Below, in pieces: positions 1 through 7,861 of a stretch of DNA of 64,000 bases. The first letter of the stretch is position 1. Each line of letters opens with the position of its first letter. A program made the translations under genes and the position numbers. Source of the stretch: Curtobacterium sp. MCLR17_032 (GTDB taxonomy: Bacteria > Actinomycetota > Actinomycetes > Actinomycetales > Microbacteriaceae); contig NZ_CP126268.1 of assembly GCF_003234795.2 (NCBI RefSeq), positions 682,001 to 746,000 on the forward strand, given 5' to 3'. The notes under the pieces were generated by a model, which searched no databases, was not told where the DNA came from, and saw only the letters and a program-made list of their open reading frames with translations.

Positions 1-663
1 GTCCTGCTGGTGCCGTTCCAGGCCGCGGCCGAGGAGTACGTCTTCCGCGGCTTCCTCATGCAGACGATCGGCTCGTGGATCCCGCTCCGTGCGGTCGGCG
101 CCGTCGTCGCGGTCGCGGTGTCGACCGTGCTGTTCGCCGTCCTGCACGTGCCGAACGGCTACAACATCTGGGGCATCCTGGACGTCGGCTCGTTCGGACT
201 GGTCGCAGCCGTCATCGTGCTGCGGACCGGCGGGCTCGAGGCCACGGTCCTGCAGCACGCGCTCAACAACATCATGATCTTCGTGCTGCAGGCCCCGGGC
301 TGGTCGCAGGTCGACCTGACCGGCGAGGGGTCGCAGGGCAGCTGGCAGGGGTTCGTCGTGACGCTCGGCACCTCGCTGCTCTACTGGGCACTCGTCGAGC
401 TGACGGCGTGGTGGCGCAAGCTCGACCGCCGGTTCCCCGGGCAGGAGGCACCGCGGTTCCGTGGGCAGACGCCGCTCTGGGCGGGTGGCCGGCAGTGGCT
501 CCGGCCGGGAGGCGCGGGCTGGTCGGGTGCGCCGGCGCGCGGCCACGAGACGGGCGCCTCCGAGACGGGCGCGTCCGGCGGCCCGGGGCTGGTCGGGGCG
601 GGTGCGGGCGGGCCGGTGGCGTCGGCTGTGGACAAGTCCGGTGGTGTCGGCACGCGGCCGTAG
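1..663 (+). CDS. CPBP family intramembrane protease (5' end cut off)
   Basis: The frame is open from base 1, so the start lies upstream. About 220 residues are visible. They show the family motifs in order: EExxxR (EEYVFR, near visible residue 11), FxxxH (FAVLHVPNG) and HxxxN (HALNN), set in hydrophobic segments. CPBP (CAAX protease and bacteriocin-processing) proteins are membrane-embedded metalloproteases, and the conserved Glu and His residues are the catalytic and metal-binding ones. The last 75 residues are a Gly/Ala/Arg-rich tail, probably cytoplasmic. The substrate cannot be inferred. recQ begins ten bases downstream. Confidence 0.85.
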   Translation, partial: VLLVPFQAAAEEYVFRGFLMQTIGSWIPLRAVGAVVAVAVSTVLFAVLHVPNGYNIWGILDVGSFGLVAAVIVLRTGGLEATVLQHALNNIMIFVLQAPGWSQVDLTGEGSQGSWQGFVVTLGTSLLYWALVELTAWWRKLDRRFPGQEAPRFRGQTPLWAGGRQWLRPGGAGWSGAPARGHETGASETGASGGPGLVGAGAGGPVASAVDKSGGVGTRP

Positions 664-672
664 GCTCGTCGC

Positions 673-2532
673 ATGAGTTCGAGTGGTGTCGCTGCGCCCG
701 GAACCGAGGCAGCTGGGCCCCGGTCCGCTGCGCTCGACGTGCTGCACCGGGTCTGGGGCTACGACGCCTTCCGCGGGGAACAGGCCCAGATCATCGACCG
801 AGTGGTCGCCGGTGGGGACGCTCTCGTCCTGATGCCGACCGGCGGCGGCAAGTCGCTCTGCTACCAGGTGCCCTCGCTCGTCCGCGACGGCATCGGGGTG
901 GTCGTCTCCCCGCTGATCGCCCTCATGCAGGACCAGGTCGACGCCCTCGCCGCCAACGGTGTCCGAGCCGCGTTCCTCAACTCCACGCAGGGACCGGACG
1001 AGCGCGCCCGGGTCGAGCGGGACATCGTCACCGGCCAGGTCGACATGCTCTACCTGGCGCCCGAACGACTGAAGATCGAGTCCACGCGCTCCCTGCTCGA
1101 CCGGGCCCGGATCGCGCTCTTCGCGATCGACGAGGCGCACTGTGTGGCGCAGTGGGGGCACGACTTCCGCCCGGACTACCTCGAGCTCAGCGTGCTCCAC
1201 GAACGCTGGCCGGACGTCCCCCGGATCGCGCTGACGGCCACCGCGACGCCGCAGACCCACCGCGAGATCTCGGCCCGGCTCGGGCTCGACGACGCCGCGC
1301 ACTTCGTCGCCGACTTCGACCGGCCGAACATCCAGTACCGGATCGAGCCGAAGACCGGCGCGATGCAGCAGCTGCTGACGTTCATCCGCACCGAGCACAG
1401 CGGCGACGCCGGCATCGTCTACTGCCTGTCCCGCAACTCGGTCGAACGCACCGCGGCGGCCCTCGTGCAGCAGGGCATCGCCGCGCTGCCGTACCACGCG
1501 GGCCTCGACGCCCGGGTGCGGGAGCGGAACCAGGCCCAGTTCCTCCGCGAGGACGGGATCGTCATGGTCGCCACCATCGCGTTCGGCATGGGCATCGACA
1601 AGCCCGACGTCCGCTTCGTCGCGCACCTCGACATGCCGAAGTCGGTCGAGGGCTACTACCAGGAGACCGGGCGTGCCGGGCGTGACGGGCTGCCCTCCAC
1701 CGCGTGGCTCGCCTACGGGCTGAACGACGTCGTGCAGCAGCGCCGCATGATCGACCAGTCCGAGGGGGACGCCGCGCACCGACGGCAGCTCAGCGCGCAC
1801 CTCGACGCGATGCTCGCCCTGTGCGAGACGATCGAGTGCCGCCGGGTGCGCCTGCTCGCGTACTTCGGGCAGGAGTCGTCGGCGTGCGGCAACTGCGACA
1901 CGTGCCTGGCGCCGCCCGAGTCCTGGGACGGCACCGTGCCCGCTCAGAAGCTGCTCTCCACCATCGTGCGGCTCGACCGCGAGCGCGGCCAGCGCTACGG
2001 CGTCGCACACCTGGTCGACATCCTCACCGGCAAGCAGTCGCCCCGCGTGACCGAACTCGGGCACGACTCGCTCGCCACGTTCGGCATCGGCCAGGACCTG
2101 TCCGACGCCGACTGGAAGGCCGTGGCCCGACAGCTGCTGGCGCAGGGGTACGTCGCGGTGTCCGGCGACGGGTACGGCACGCTCGTCCTCAGTCCGACGA
2201 GCGCCGAGGTGCTGGCCGGTCGTATCGAGGTCCGGATGCGCCGCGACCCCGTGAAGACCCCGCGAGCCGGTCGGAGCCGTCGCGCCGCCGTGGTGTCGGA
2301 CATGCCGCAGGAGGCGATGCCGCTGTTCGAGTCGCTGCGGCAGTGGCGTGCCGGGCAGGCTCGCGAGCAGGGGGTCCCCGCGTACGTCGTGTTCAACGAC
2401 GCCACCCTGCGTGGGATCGCCGCGGTGAAGCCGGCCGACCTCGACGAGCTGTCGGAGATCTCGGGCGTCGGTGCGGCGAAGCTCGAGTCCTACGGGCGGG
2501 CCGTCCTCACCGTCGTGGCGGCCGCCGTCTGA
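673..2532 (+). CDS. recQ: ATP-dependent DNA helicase RecQ
   Basis: A 619-residue SF2 helicase that unwinds DNA 3'-5' in recombination and fork repair. Walker A is TGGGKS (about residues 56-61) and the DEAH box is AIDEAHCVAQWGHDFRPDY. The helicase C domain ends in QETGRAGRDG. A zinc-binding cysteine set (CETIEC to CGNCDTC) and a winged-helix RQC region follow. A C-terminal HRDC domain (residues about 555-617, ending ISGVGAAKLESYG) completes the full bacterial RecQ layout. The length is normal for the family and no catalytic residue is missing. ATG at 673 follows the preceding stop by nine bases. Confidence 0.96.
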   Translation: MSSSGVAAPGTEAAGPRSAALDVLHRVWGYDAFRGEQAQIIDRVVAGGDALVLMPTGGGKSLCYQVPSLVRDGIGVVVSPLIALMQDQVDALAANGVRAAFLNSTQGPDERARVERDIVTGQVDMLYLAPERLKIESTRSLLDRARIALFAIDEAHCVAQWGHDFRPDYLELSVLHERWPDVPRIALTATATPQTHREISARLGLDDAAHFVADFDRPNIQYRIEPKTGAMQQLLTFIRTEHSGDAGIVYCLSRNSVERTAAALVQQGIAALPYHAGLDARVRERNQAQFLREDGIVMVATIAFGMGIDKPDVRFVAHLDMPKSVEGYYQETGRAGRDGLPSTAWLAYGLNDVVQQRRMIDQSEGDAAHRRQLSAHLDAMLALCETIECRRVRLLAYFGQESSACGNCDTCLAPPESWDGTVPAQKLLSTIVRLDRERGQRYGVAHLVDILTGKQSPRVTELGHDSLATFGIGQDLSDADWKAVARQLLAQGYVAVSGDGYGTLVLSPTSAEVLAGRIEVRMRRDPVKTPRAGRSRRAAVVSDMPQEAMPLFESLRQWRAGQAREQGVPAYVVFNDATLRGIAAVKPADLDELSEISGVGAAKLESYGRAVLTVVAAAV

Positions 2533-2605
2533 CCCATGCCGCTCGGGGCATGTCGCCCCCGGGCCCGTCATTACACTCGGTACCTCCCGCCCACCAGGAG
2601 GCCGT

Positions 2606-3346
2606 GTGTCCCGTTCGACGAAGCCCGCCACCGTGCTCGGGCGCGCCGTGGTGGCGCCGCTCGCACGACTGCTGTGGCGGCCCGAGGTGGTCGGTCGGAA
2701 GAACGTCCCGAAGCGCGGACCGGTGATCCTGGCGAGCAACCACCGGTCCTTCATCGACTCCCCGACGATCACGCTCCTGGCGCCGCGCAAGGTGTCGTTC
2801 CTCGCGAAGCAGGAGTACTTCACCGGCACGGGCTTCCGCGGTGCACTGTCGCGCGCGTTCTTCTCCGGCATCGGTGCGATCGGCGTCGAGCGGGGTGCCG
2901 GAGCCGCCGCGCAACAGGCCCTGGACCTCGGGCTCGCACGACTCGAGGCGGGCGAGGCCTTCGCGATCTACCCCGAGGGCACCCGGTCGCTCGATGGTCG
3001 GCTCTACAGGGGCCGGACCGGGGTGGCGTGGCTCGCCCTGACGAGCGGGGCGCCGGTGGTCCCCGTCGCCCTCACCGGCACCGAGCACGTGCAGCCCGTC
3101 GGGTCGCGGATGCCCCGGCTGGCCCGGGTGCGGATCGAGTTCGGGGAGCCGATGGACCTGTCCGGCTTCGGCGCTGCGAGCTCGGGCCGTGCGCGGCGTC
3201 AGGCGACGGACGCGGTGACGGCGGCGATCCAGGCCCTCAGCGGTCAGGAGCCGGCCGGCGTCTACAACGAGCCGCCGACGACGATCGTGGAGCGGGTCAA
3301 GCGGATGCTGCACCACGACGACCGTGGGGACGCGCAACCCGACTGA
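2606..3346 (+). CDS. 1-acyl-sn-glycerol-3-phosphate acyltransferase (PlsC-like)
   Basis: A 246-residue LPLAT-family acyltransferase acting in membrane phospholipid synthesis. The catalytic HX4D motif is NHRSFID and the substrate-binding block is YPEGTRS, in the usual order. GTG at 2606 is chosen because AGGAGG lies at 2596-2601 and the protein then starts VSRSTKP. A longer frame upstream reads through the recQ 3' end and is unlikely. The fatty-acyl donor and exact lysolipid substrate are not deducible. The gene stands alone, downstream of recQ on the same strand. Confidence 0.88.
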   Translation: MSRSTKPATVLGRAVVAPLARLLWRPEVVGRKNVPKRGPVILASNHRSFIDSPTITLLAPRKVSFLAKQEYFTGTGFRGALSRAFFSGIGAIGVERGAGAAAQQALDLGLARLEAGEAFAIYPEGTRSLDGRLYRGRTGVAWLALTSGAPVVPVALTGTEHVQPVGSRMPRLARVRIEFGEPMDLSGFGAASSGRARRQATDAVTAAIQALSGQEPAGVYNEPPTTIVERVKRMLHHDDRGDAQPD

Positions 3347-3355
3347 CGCGCACTA

Positions 3356-3385
3356 TTGCATATGTGAAATACGCATACTATGCTC
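3356..3385 (+). promoter_or_regulatory. A+T-rich promoter region
   Basis: About 30 bases of strongly A+T-rich sequence in a G+C-rich setting, with GCATA occurring twice (about 3359 and 3373) and a CATACT/TATGCT -10-like element. It lies 65-90 bases upstream of the 3447 start. Function as a promoter is inferred from composition and position only. Confidence 0.4.
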
Positions 3386-3446
3386 GATCCGGCTCGTCGG
3401 GATCAGCATCGACGGGTCGCCCGAATCCGCCAGGGAAAGGCCCGTC

Positions 3447-3878
3447 ATGTCCTCCACGCCCCTCTTCGACGCGATCGCCCGCCGCAGTGCGCAGTCCGGC
3501 GCTGCTCCGTCTTCCCCGATCGCCACGCCTGCCCGGAACGCCGCGCCCACCACGATCGCTCCGTCGGCCTCGACCGCGCCGGCTGTCCGTCTCGACGCAC
3601 CGGCTGGTCTGAGCGTGCCCAGCGCCGACCTGGCCGCGGTCCACGGTCCCGCGACCTCCGTCCCGTCGTCGCCGCTCGCCGTCGTCCCCGCGGACCTGGT
3701 CGAGATGATCGACGGGATCCCCGCGAGCCTCCGCGCCTCCCTCGCCCGTGAGCACGTCGTCTGCCAGGAGCAGCTGCCCCTGGTCGAAGCGGTCGTCGAC
3801 GCCGTGACCCGCGCGGTCGTCGACGCCGTCGCGATCGAGGTCGAGCGGATCGTCGCCAGCGGCGTCGTCCGCGGCTGA
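3447..3878 (+). CDS. hypothetical protein, Ala/Pro/Ser-rich
   Basis: A 143-residue protein of unknown function. ATG 3447 is preceded by GGGAAAGG (3433-3440). The first 75 residues are Ala/Pro/Ser/Thr-rich and probably disordered. The C-terminal half (from LVEMIDGIPASLRASL) is predicted helical and rich in Val, Ala and Glu, with one Cys. No signal peptide or membrane segment is seen. It lies just upstream of the M23 peptidase frame and may share its transcript. I do not recognise a family. Confidence 0.6.
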   Translation: MSSTPLFDAIARRSAQSGAAPSSPIATPARNAAPTTIAPSASTAPAVRLDAPAGLSVPSADLAAVHGPATSVPSSPLAVVPADLVEMIDGIPASLRASLAREHVVCQEQLPLVEAVVDAVTRAVVDAVAIEVERIVASGVVRG

Positions 3879-3887
3879 GCCGGAGAC

Positions 3888-4883
3888 GTGTCGTCGTCCA
3901 TCCCGGTGCAGTACGGGTCCCGTCGGGCCCGTCGCACCGCAGAGGCCCTCCCGGGCACCCGTCGATCGCACGCCGGTCGATCGGACGCCCATCGACCGCA
4001 CGCCGGCCGACCGGATGCCAGCCGGCCGCAGGCCCACCGATCCGATGCCAGCCGACCGCAGGCCCACCGATCGGGCGCCCGTCGTTCCAGCCTCCGTCCA
4101 CCGCGACGGTCGGCGGTGAGCGCCGCGCACCGGCCGACGAGCCGGCCGCACCGCCGGTTCCGGCCCGGGGTCGCGCTGACGGTCTCACTCGTCCGGGCGT
4201 CGATCGTCGCCGCGGCGCACGACGTCCGACAGCACTGCTGGGCCCGTCGTGGCCTCGCACTGACGTCGATCGCCCTCGCGGCCTGCCTGGTCGTCACCGA
4301 CACCGCGCCCCGGTCGGCGATCGCCGCCCCGGTCGAGGCCCTCGCCCCGGGCCCGCCGAACCAGGACTTCCGGGTGCACGGGACCGCCCCGGACACCACG
4401 GCCCGCGCGGACTTCACCGTGGTGGGACGGACCACTGACGGGGTGCTGCTCGCCCGGACGCCCGGGTCGACCGTCGCCGCTGCCCGTCCGGTCGCGGGCA
4501 CGATCCCCTCGGCCGGCAACTTCGGTGGTCGGAACGTCGCCGGGTGCGCCGCGTGTTCGACGAGTCACCAGGGGACGGACTTCGCCGCCGCGAGCGGGAC
4601 ACCCGTCGTCGCCGTGATGTCCGGCACCGTCGAGTCCGCCGGGGTGTTCGGCGGCTACGGCAACCAGGTGCTGCTCCGGCACCCGGACGGCACCGAGACG
4701 CGCTACGGCCACCTCTCGGTCATCGGCGTCCGACCCGGTCAGACGGTCGGGGTCGGGGAACGCATCGGCGCGGTCGGCAGCACCGGGGTCTCGACCGGCC
4801 CGCACCTGCACTTCGAGGTGATCCTGGGCGGCCGTCCGGTCGACCCCGAACCGTGGCTGGCCGCGCGGGGTCTCCTGCACTGA
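3888..4883 (+). CDS. M23 family metallopeptidase (LytM/lysostaphin type)
   Basis: A 331-residue predicted exported or membrane-anchored murein endopeptidase. The zinc ligands and catalytic residues of M23 are visible: HQGTDFAA (His and Asp) and HLHFE near the C terminus. One hydrophobic segment (about residues 120-145, LALTSIALAACLVV) precedes the catalytic domain and would act as signal anchor. The first 90 residues are Arg/His/Ser-rich and include four ten-residue repeats. GTG 3888 has a GGAG only two bases upstream, so the start is uncertain; GTG 3906 is an alternative. It probably trims peptidoglycan peptide cross-links. Confidence 0.8.
   Translation: MSSSIPVQYGSRRARRTAEALPGTRRSHAGRSDAHRPHAGRPDASRPQAHRSDASRPQAHRSGARRSSLRPPRRSAVSAAHRPTSRPHRRFRPGVALTVSLVRASIVAAAHDVRQHCWARRGLALTSIALAACLVVTDTAPRSAIAAPVEALAPGPPNQDFRVHGTAPDTTARADFTVVGRTTDGVLLARTPGSTVAAARPVAGTIPSAGNFGGRNVAGCAACSTSHQGTDFAAASGTPVVAVMSGTVESAGVFGGYGNQVLLRHPDGTETRYGHLSVIGVRPGQTVGVGERIGAVGSTGVSTGPHLHFEVILGGRPVDPEPWLAARGLLH
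3967..4086 (+). repeat. four tandem 30-base units inside the M23 gene
   Basis: Units start at 3967, 3997, 4027 and 4057, each opening with CGCA. They encode ten-residue repeats of the kind SHAGRSDAHR, PHAGRPDASR and PQAHRSDASR in the N-terminal part of the peptidase. The units are imperfect, so the repeat is not a recent slippage product. Confidence 0.85.
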
Positions 4884-4995
4884 CGGGCGTCGTCTGACTT
4901 CTCTCCACAGGTGCTCCGCTGCTGCGTCGGCGTCCCGGGAAGCCGCGTAGCGTCAACGTCGTCGTGGCAGAGAGCCACGCGGTGAGGAGACCACG

Positions 4996-5844
4996 GTGCG
5001 TGTGTCGGTGTTGGGAACCGGAGCGATGGGAGCAGGCGTCGCACAGTCGCTGCTCCGAGCGGGGCACGACGTCACGGTGTGGAACCGCACCGCAGACCGC
5101 GCCCGGCCGCTCGGCGAGCACGGTGCGACGGTCGTCACCGACGCTGCCGAGGCGGTGTCCGGGGCGCAGGTCGTCCTGCTGACCCTGTTCGACACCGACG
5201 CGGTGGTCGACGTCCTCGAGCACGCCGCCGGTGACGCTCCGGAGGACGCCGTCTGGGTGCAGGCGTCGACGATCGGGGTCGCCGGCACCGAGACCGTCGT
5301 CCAGCTCGCCGCGAAGTACGGCATCACCCTGGTCGAGGCGATGATGCTCGGCACCAAGGCCCCGGCCGAGCAGGGCAAGCTCACGATGCTCGTCGCTGGT
5401 GCGGACGACCCGGTGTCGCTCGTCGGCCCGGTGCTGGACGCGGTCAGCGCGAAGGTCGTCCGGGCGGGCGACCAGGTCGGGCAAGGCACGGCGCTCAAGC
5501 TCGCCGCCAACGCCTGGATCGCGTCGATCACCGCTGCGACCGGGCAGTCGCTCGCCATCGCCCGCGCGCTCGGACTCGACCCGCAGCTGTTCCTCGACGC
5601 GATCGACAGATCGGCCAGTGACTCGGCGTACGCGCACACCAAGGGTGCGGCGATGATCGCGGGGGAGTACCCGGCGCAGTTCGCACTCGACGGCCTCCGC
5701 AAGGACATCGGTCTCATCACGGATGCGGCACGTGGCGCGGACGTCGACACGACGCTGCTCGACGCCCTCGGACGCGTCTACGCCGAAGCCAGCGCGGCGG
5801 GACACGGCGGCGACGACATAGCGGCGGTCGGCACCGCGTTCTGA
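4996..5844 (+). CDS. NAD(P)-dependent oxidoreductase, 3-hydroxyisobutyrate dehydrogenase family
   Basis: A 282-residue cytosolic enzyme of the beta-hydroxyacid dehydrogenase / imine-reductase-like fold. The N-terminal Rossmann motif is GTGAMGAG (residues 7-14), followed by WNRT at the end of strand beta-2, typical of NADP preference. KLAANAW contains the conserved active-site Lys on the long helix. GTG 4996 has GAGGAG at 4984-4989. The typical family glycine motif near residue 120 reads MLGTKAPAEQGKL, so the substrate may differ from hydroxyisobutyrate. A strong hairpin follows the gene, which appears monocistronic. Confidence 0.88.
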   Translation: MRVSVLGTGAMGAGVAQSLLRAGHDVTVWNRTADRARPLGEHGATVVTDAAEAVSGAQVVLLTLFDTDAVVDVLEHAAGDAPEDAVWVQASTIGVAGTETVVQLAAKYGITLVEAMMLGTKAPAEQGKLTMLVAGADDPVSLVGPVLDAVSAKVVRAGDQVGQGTALKLAANAWIASITAATGQSLAIARALGLDPQLFLDAIDRSASDSAYAHTKGAAMIAGEYPAQFALDGLRKDIGLITDAARGADVDTTLLDALGRVYAEASAAGHGGDDIAAVGTAF

Positions 5845-5848
5845 CCGA

Positions 5849-5882
5849 CGCCGGTGCGGACCGGAGACGGTCCGCACCGGCG
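5849..5882. terminator. hairpin terminator
   Basis: A perfect 14-base stem (5849-5862 with 5869-5882) with a six-base loop starts five bases after the oxidoreductase stop. There is no U-tract, as is common in high-GC actinobacterial terminators. It could serve both this gene and the convergent small gene at 5954. Confidence 0.75.
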
Positions 5883-5953
5883 ACGACGGGTTCGGGGAGA
5901 GGACAGGTCCGGGGAGACGACGGGGTCGGAGAACCGTCCGGTCCGGGGTGGGG

Positions 5954-6142
5954 TCAGGCGCGGCGGAACAGGTCGCGCAGGCGCCGGGCGAACCGCCTGA
6001 CCGACTCGTCGTTCAGCGTGTTCGCGAGGTCGAAGGCCTCCCGCGTCGGATCCGCTCCGTCACGGATGCGCCGGAGCGCGGCATCGGCCCGGGCGCGGGC
6101 GTCGAGCTCGGCCGCGGGCATGTCGTCCTCGGGCTCGCGCAT
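5954..6142 (-). CDS. small hypothetical protein
   Basis: A 62-residue, charged, probably all-helical protein (MREPEDDMPAAELDARARAD onward, ending RRLRDLFRRA). No membrane segment. It lies 59 bases downstream of the MarR gene at 6202 on the same strand and could be cotranscribed. Family not recognised. Support is codon bias and position only. Confidence 0.5.
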   Translation of the reverse strand: MREPEDDMPAAELDARARADAALRRIRDGADPTREAFDLANTLNDESVRRFARRLRDLFRRA

Positions 6143-6201
6143 CGTCTCAGCGTACGCCGGGGTCCTCGGCGGCCGGCCTGACGGAGAGTTCGCGCTCCGG
6201 C

Positions 6202-6708
6202 TCAGTCCTGGTCGAGGTCGGTGTCGTCGACCGCGCCGGCCATCTGCTGCAGGAACGCCACGACGACGGCCATGTCCTCGGGCGGCAGGTGCTGGGCGAC
6301 CTCGACGGCCCGGGAGTCCAGGTCACCGATGACGGCCAGGGCCCGACGCATCGACTTGCCGGTCGCGGTGAGGATGACGCCGCGCCGGTCGCCCGGGTCC
6401 GCGTGCCGCTCGACGTGGCCGGAGCGGACGAGCCGGTCGACGAGCGCCGAGGTCGACGCTGCGGTGATGCCGAGGCGCTCCGCGAGTTCCTTCGAGTTGA
6501 CGGTCCGGCCGGAGGTCTCGGCGTCGACGAGGACCCGCAGGGCCATCAACGCGTTCTCGCCGATCCCGAGTTCCTCACGCACGCGACGCTGGGCAGAACT
6601 CTCGGCAGTGCGGTACCGACGCAGGGCGTTCAACACGTCCACTGCGTCGACCCGGGAGTCCTCGCCGTACCAGAACCCCGGGGCTGCTGTCGTCACCTCG
6701 GAAGTCAT
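6202..6708 (-). CDS. MarR family transcriptional regulator
   Basis: A 168-residue winged-helix repressor. The recognition region SKELAERLGITAASTSALVDRL and the wing HADPGDRRGVILTATG are typical MarR features. The start codon lies seven bases from a good promoter whose -10/-35 interval carries CTAGAC inverted repeats. This suggests a leaderless, autoregulated gene. It is divergent from the alpha-E gene at 6917, but the gap of about 200 bases makes shared control uncertain. The ligand is unknown. Confidence 0.9.
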   Translation of the reverse strand: MTSEVTTAAPGFWYGEDSRVDAVDVLNALRRYRTAESSAQRRVREELGIGENALMALRVLVDAETSGRTVNSKELAERLGITAASTSALVDRLVRSGHVERHADPGDRRGVILTATGKSMRRALAVIGDLDSRAVEVAQHLPPEDMAVVVAFLQQMAGAVDDTDLDQD

Positions 6709-6715
6709 ACGGACA

Positions 6716-6744
6716 ATGCTAGACGGTCTAGTTAGTTTGTCTAG
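6716..6744 (-). promoter_or_regulatory. promoter and MarR-type operator
   Basis: On the minus strand: TAGACA (6738-6743), a 16-base spacer, then TAGCAT (6716-6721), seven bases from the ATG. CTAGAC-G-GTCTAG at 6719-6731 is a perfect inverted repeat overlapping the -10 element, and a third GTCTAG half-site lies at 6739-6744. This geometry fits autorepression by the adjacent MarR protein. Confidence 0.6.
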
Positions 6745-6916
6745 CGAGCGTGATGACTTGCACGCTCAGCGTCCAGGGTGCGGCCAGGCGGCGTCCCCCG
6801 AACGGCCACAGGACTGACTTCCGCTCATCGTCGTGGACCGCCGCAACACCGGTGACGCGGCTCGGAAACACCCCGGCAACGAGCCCTCAGTAGGTTCGCC
6901 GCATGCAGGAGTCGCC

Positions 6917-7807
6917 GTGCTGAACCGACTCGCCAGGAGCGTCCACAGTGTCGGGGGCGCGGTCGAGCGGACGGACGTCGTCGCGCGCCTGCTCGACGTG
7001 CACCTGGCACGGCGGGACCCCTCGGCGGACGACCCGGGTCTCGGCCGGGACCTCCGGACCGTGGTCGGGGCGGCGGTGCCGCCGGATGCCGACCTCAGTC
7101 CGTCGGCGACCCTCGACGCCCTGGCCCTCGACCGCCACGAACCGGCGTCGATCGCCGCGGCCGTCGCCGTCGCACGGGACGACGCCCGTCGGGCACGGGA
7201 CGTCGTGTCCACCGAACTCTGGGACTGCCTCAACACGACGCGCTCCCGGCTGCCGCGGAAGATCGTCGGCGAGAAGGCGCACGAGTTCCTCGGCTGGGTC
7301 CGCGAGCGCAGCGCCCTGGCCGTCGGCGTGGTCGACGGGGACGTCAGCCGCGACGAGGTGTGGGAGTTCTTCACGCTCGGCCGCTCCCTGACGCGGTTGA
7401 CCGTGACCGCGCGGATGCTCGCCTCGGACCTGCTCGACCCGGGTTCGGTGACGTCGTGGTCGACGGCGCTCCGTGCCTGCGGGGCGGGCGAGGCGTTCCA
7501 CCGCGAGTTCCGACACGGCAGCACCTCGGCGGACGCGGCCGCGTTCCTCCTGCTCGACGAGCACAGTCCTCGATCGCTGCTGTTCCTGGCCCGTCGCAGT
7601 GAGGGATGCCTCGACGACCTGGTCGGCGTGCACCTGGCGGACGAGGTCCGGGCGTTCGGCGCGGCCCGCGCCGAGCTCGAGACGGTGACGCCGGAGACCG
7701 CCGTGGACGCTGCCCGGACGGCCGGCTCCCGGCTCGCCGCGGCCGCGGAGGCGATCACTGCCGCCCTGGACCGCCGGGTGTTCACCGCACCGGAGCCCGC
7801 CCACTGA
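6917..7807 (+). CDS. alpha-E domain-containing protein (DUF403)
   Basis: A 296-residue, mostly helical, alanine/glutamate-rich protein. The start VLNRLARSVHSVGGAVERTD matches the N-terminal signature of alpha-E proteins (family pattern roughly LSRxAESxxWxGRYxERAD). GTG 6917 is chosen over the longer frame because GCAGGAG lies six bases upstream. Alpha-E proteins usually sit next to a circularly permuted ATP-grasp protein and a transglutaminase-like protease in a suspected peptide-ligase system. Neither partner is next to it here. Function unknown. Confidence 0.75.
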   Translation: MLNRLARSVHSVGGAVERTDVVARLLDVHLARRDPSADDPGLGRDLRTVVGAAVPPDADLSPSATLDALALDRHEPASIAAAVAVARDDARRARDVVSTELWDCLNTTRSRLPRKIVGEKAHEFLGWVRERSALAVGVVDGDVSRDEVWEFFTLGRSLTRLTVTARMLASDLLDPGSVTSWSTALRACGAGEAFHREFRHGSTSADAAAFLLLDEHSPRSLLFLARRSEGCLDDLVGVHLADEVRAFGAARAELETVTPETAVDAARTAGSRLAAAAEAITAALDRRVFTAPEPAH

Positions 7808-7861
7808 CACGGGCCCGCTCACCGGAACGAGACCCGGGTCCTCGACCGGAAGCCCCGGCGT

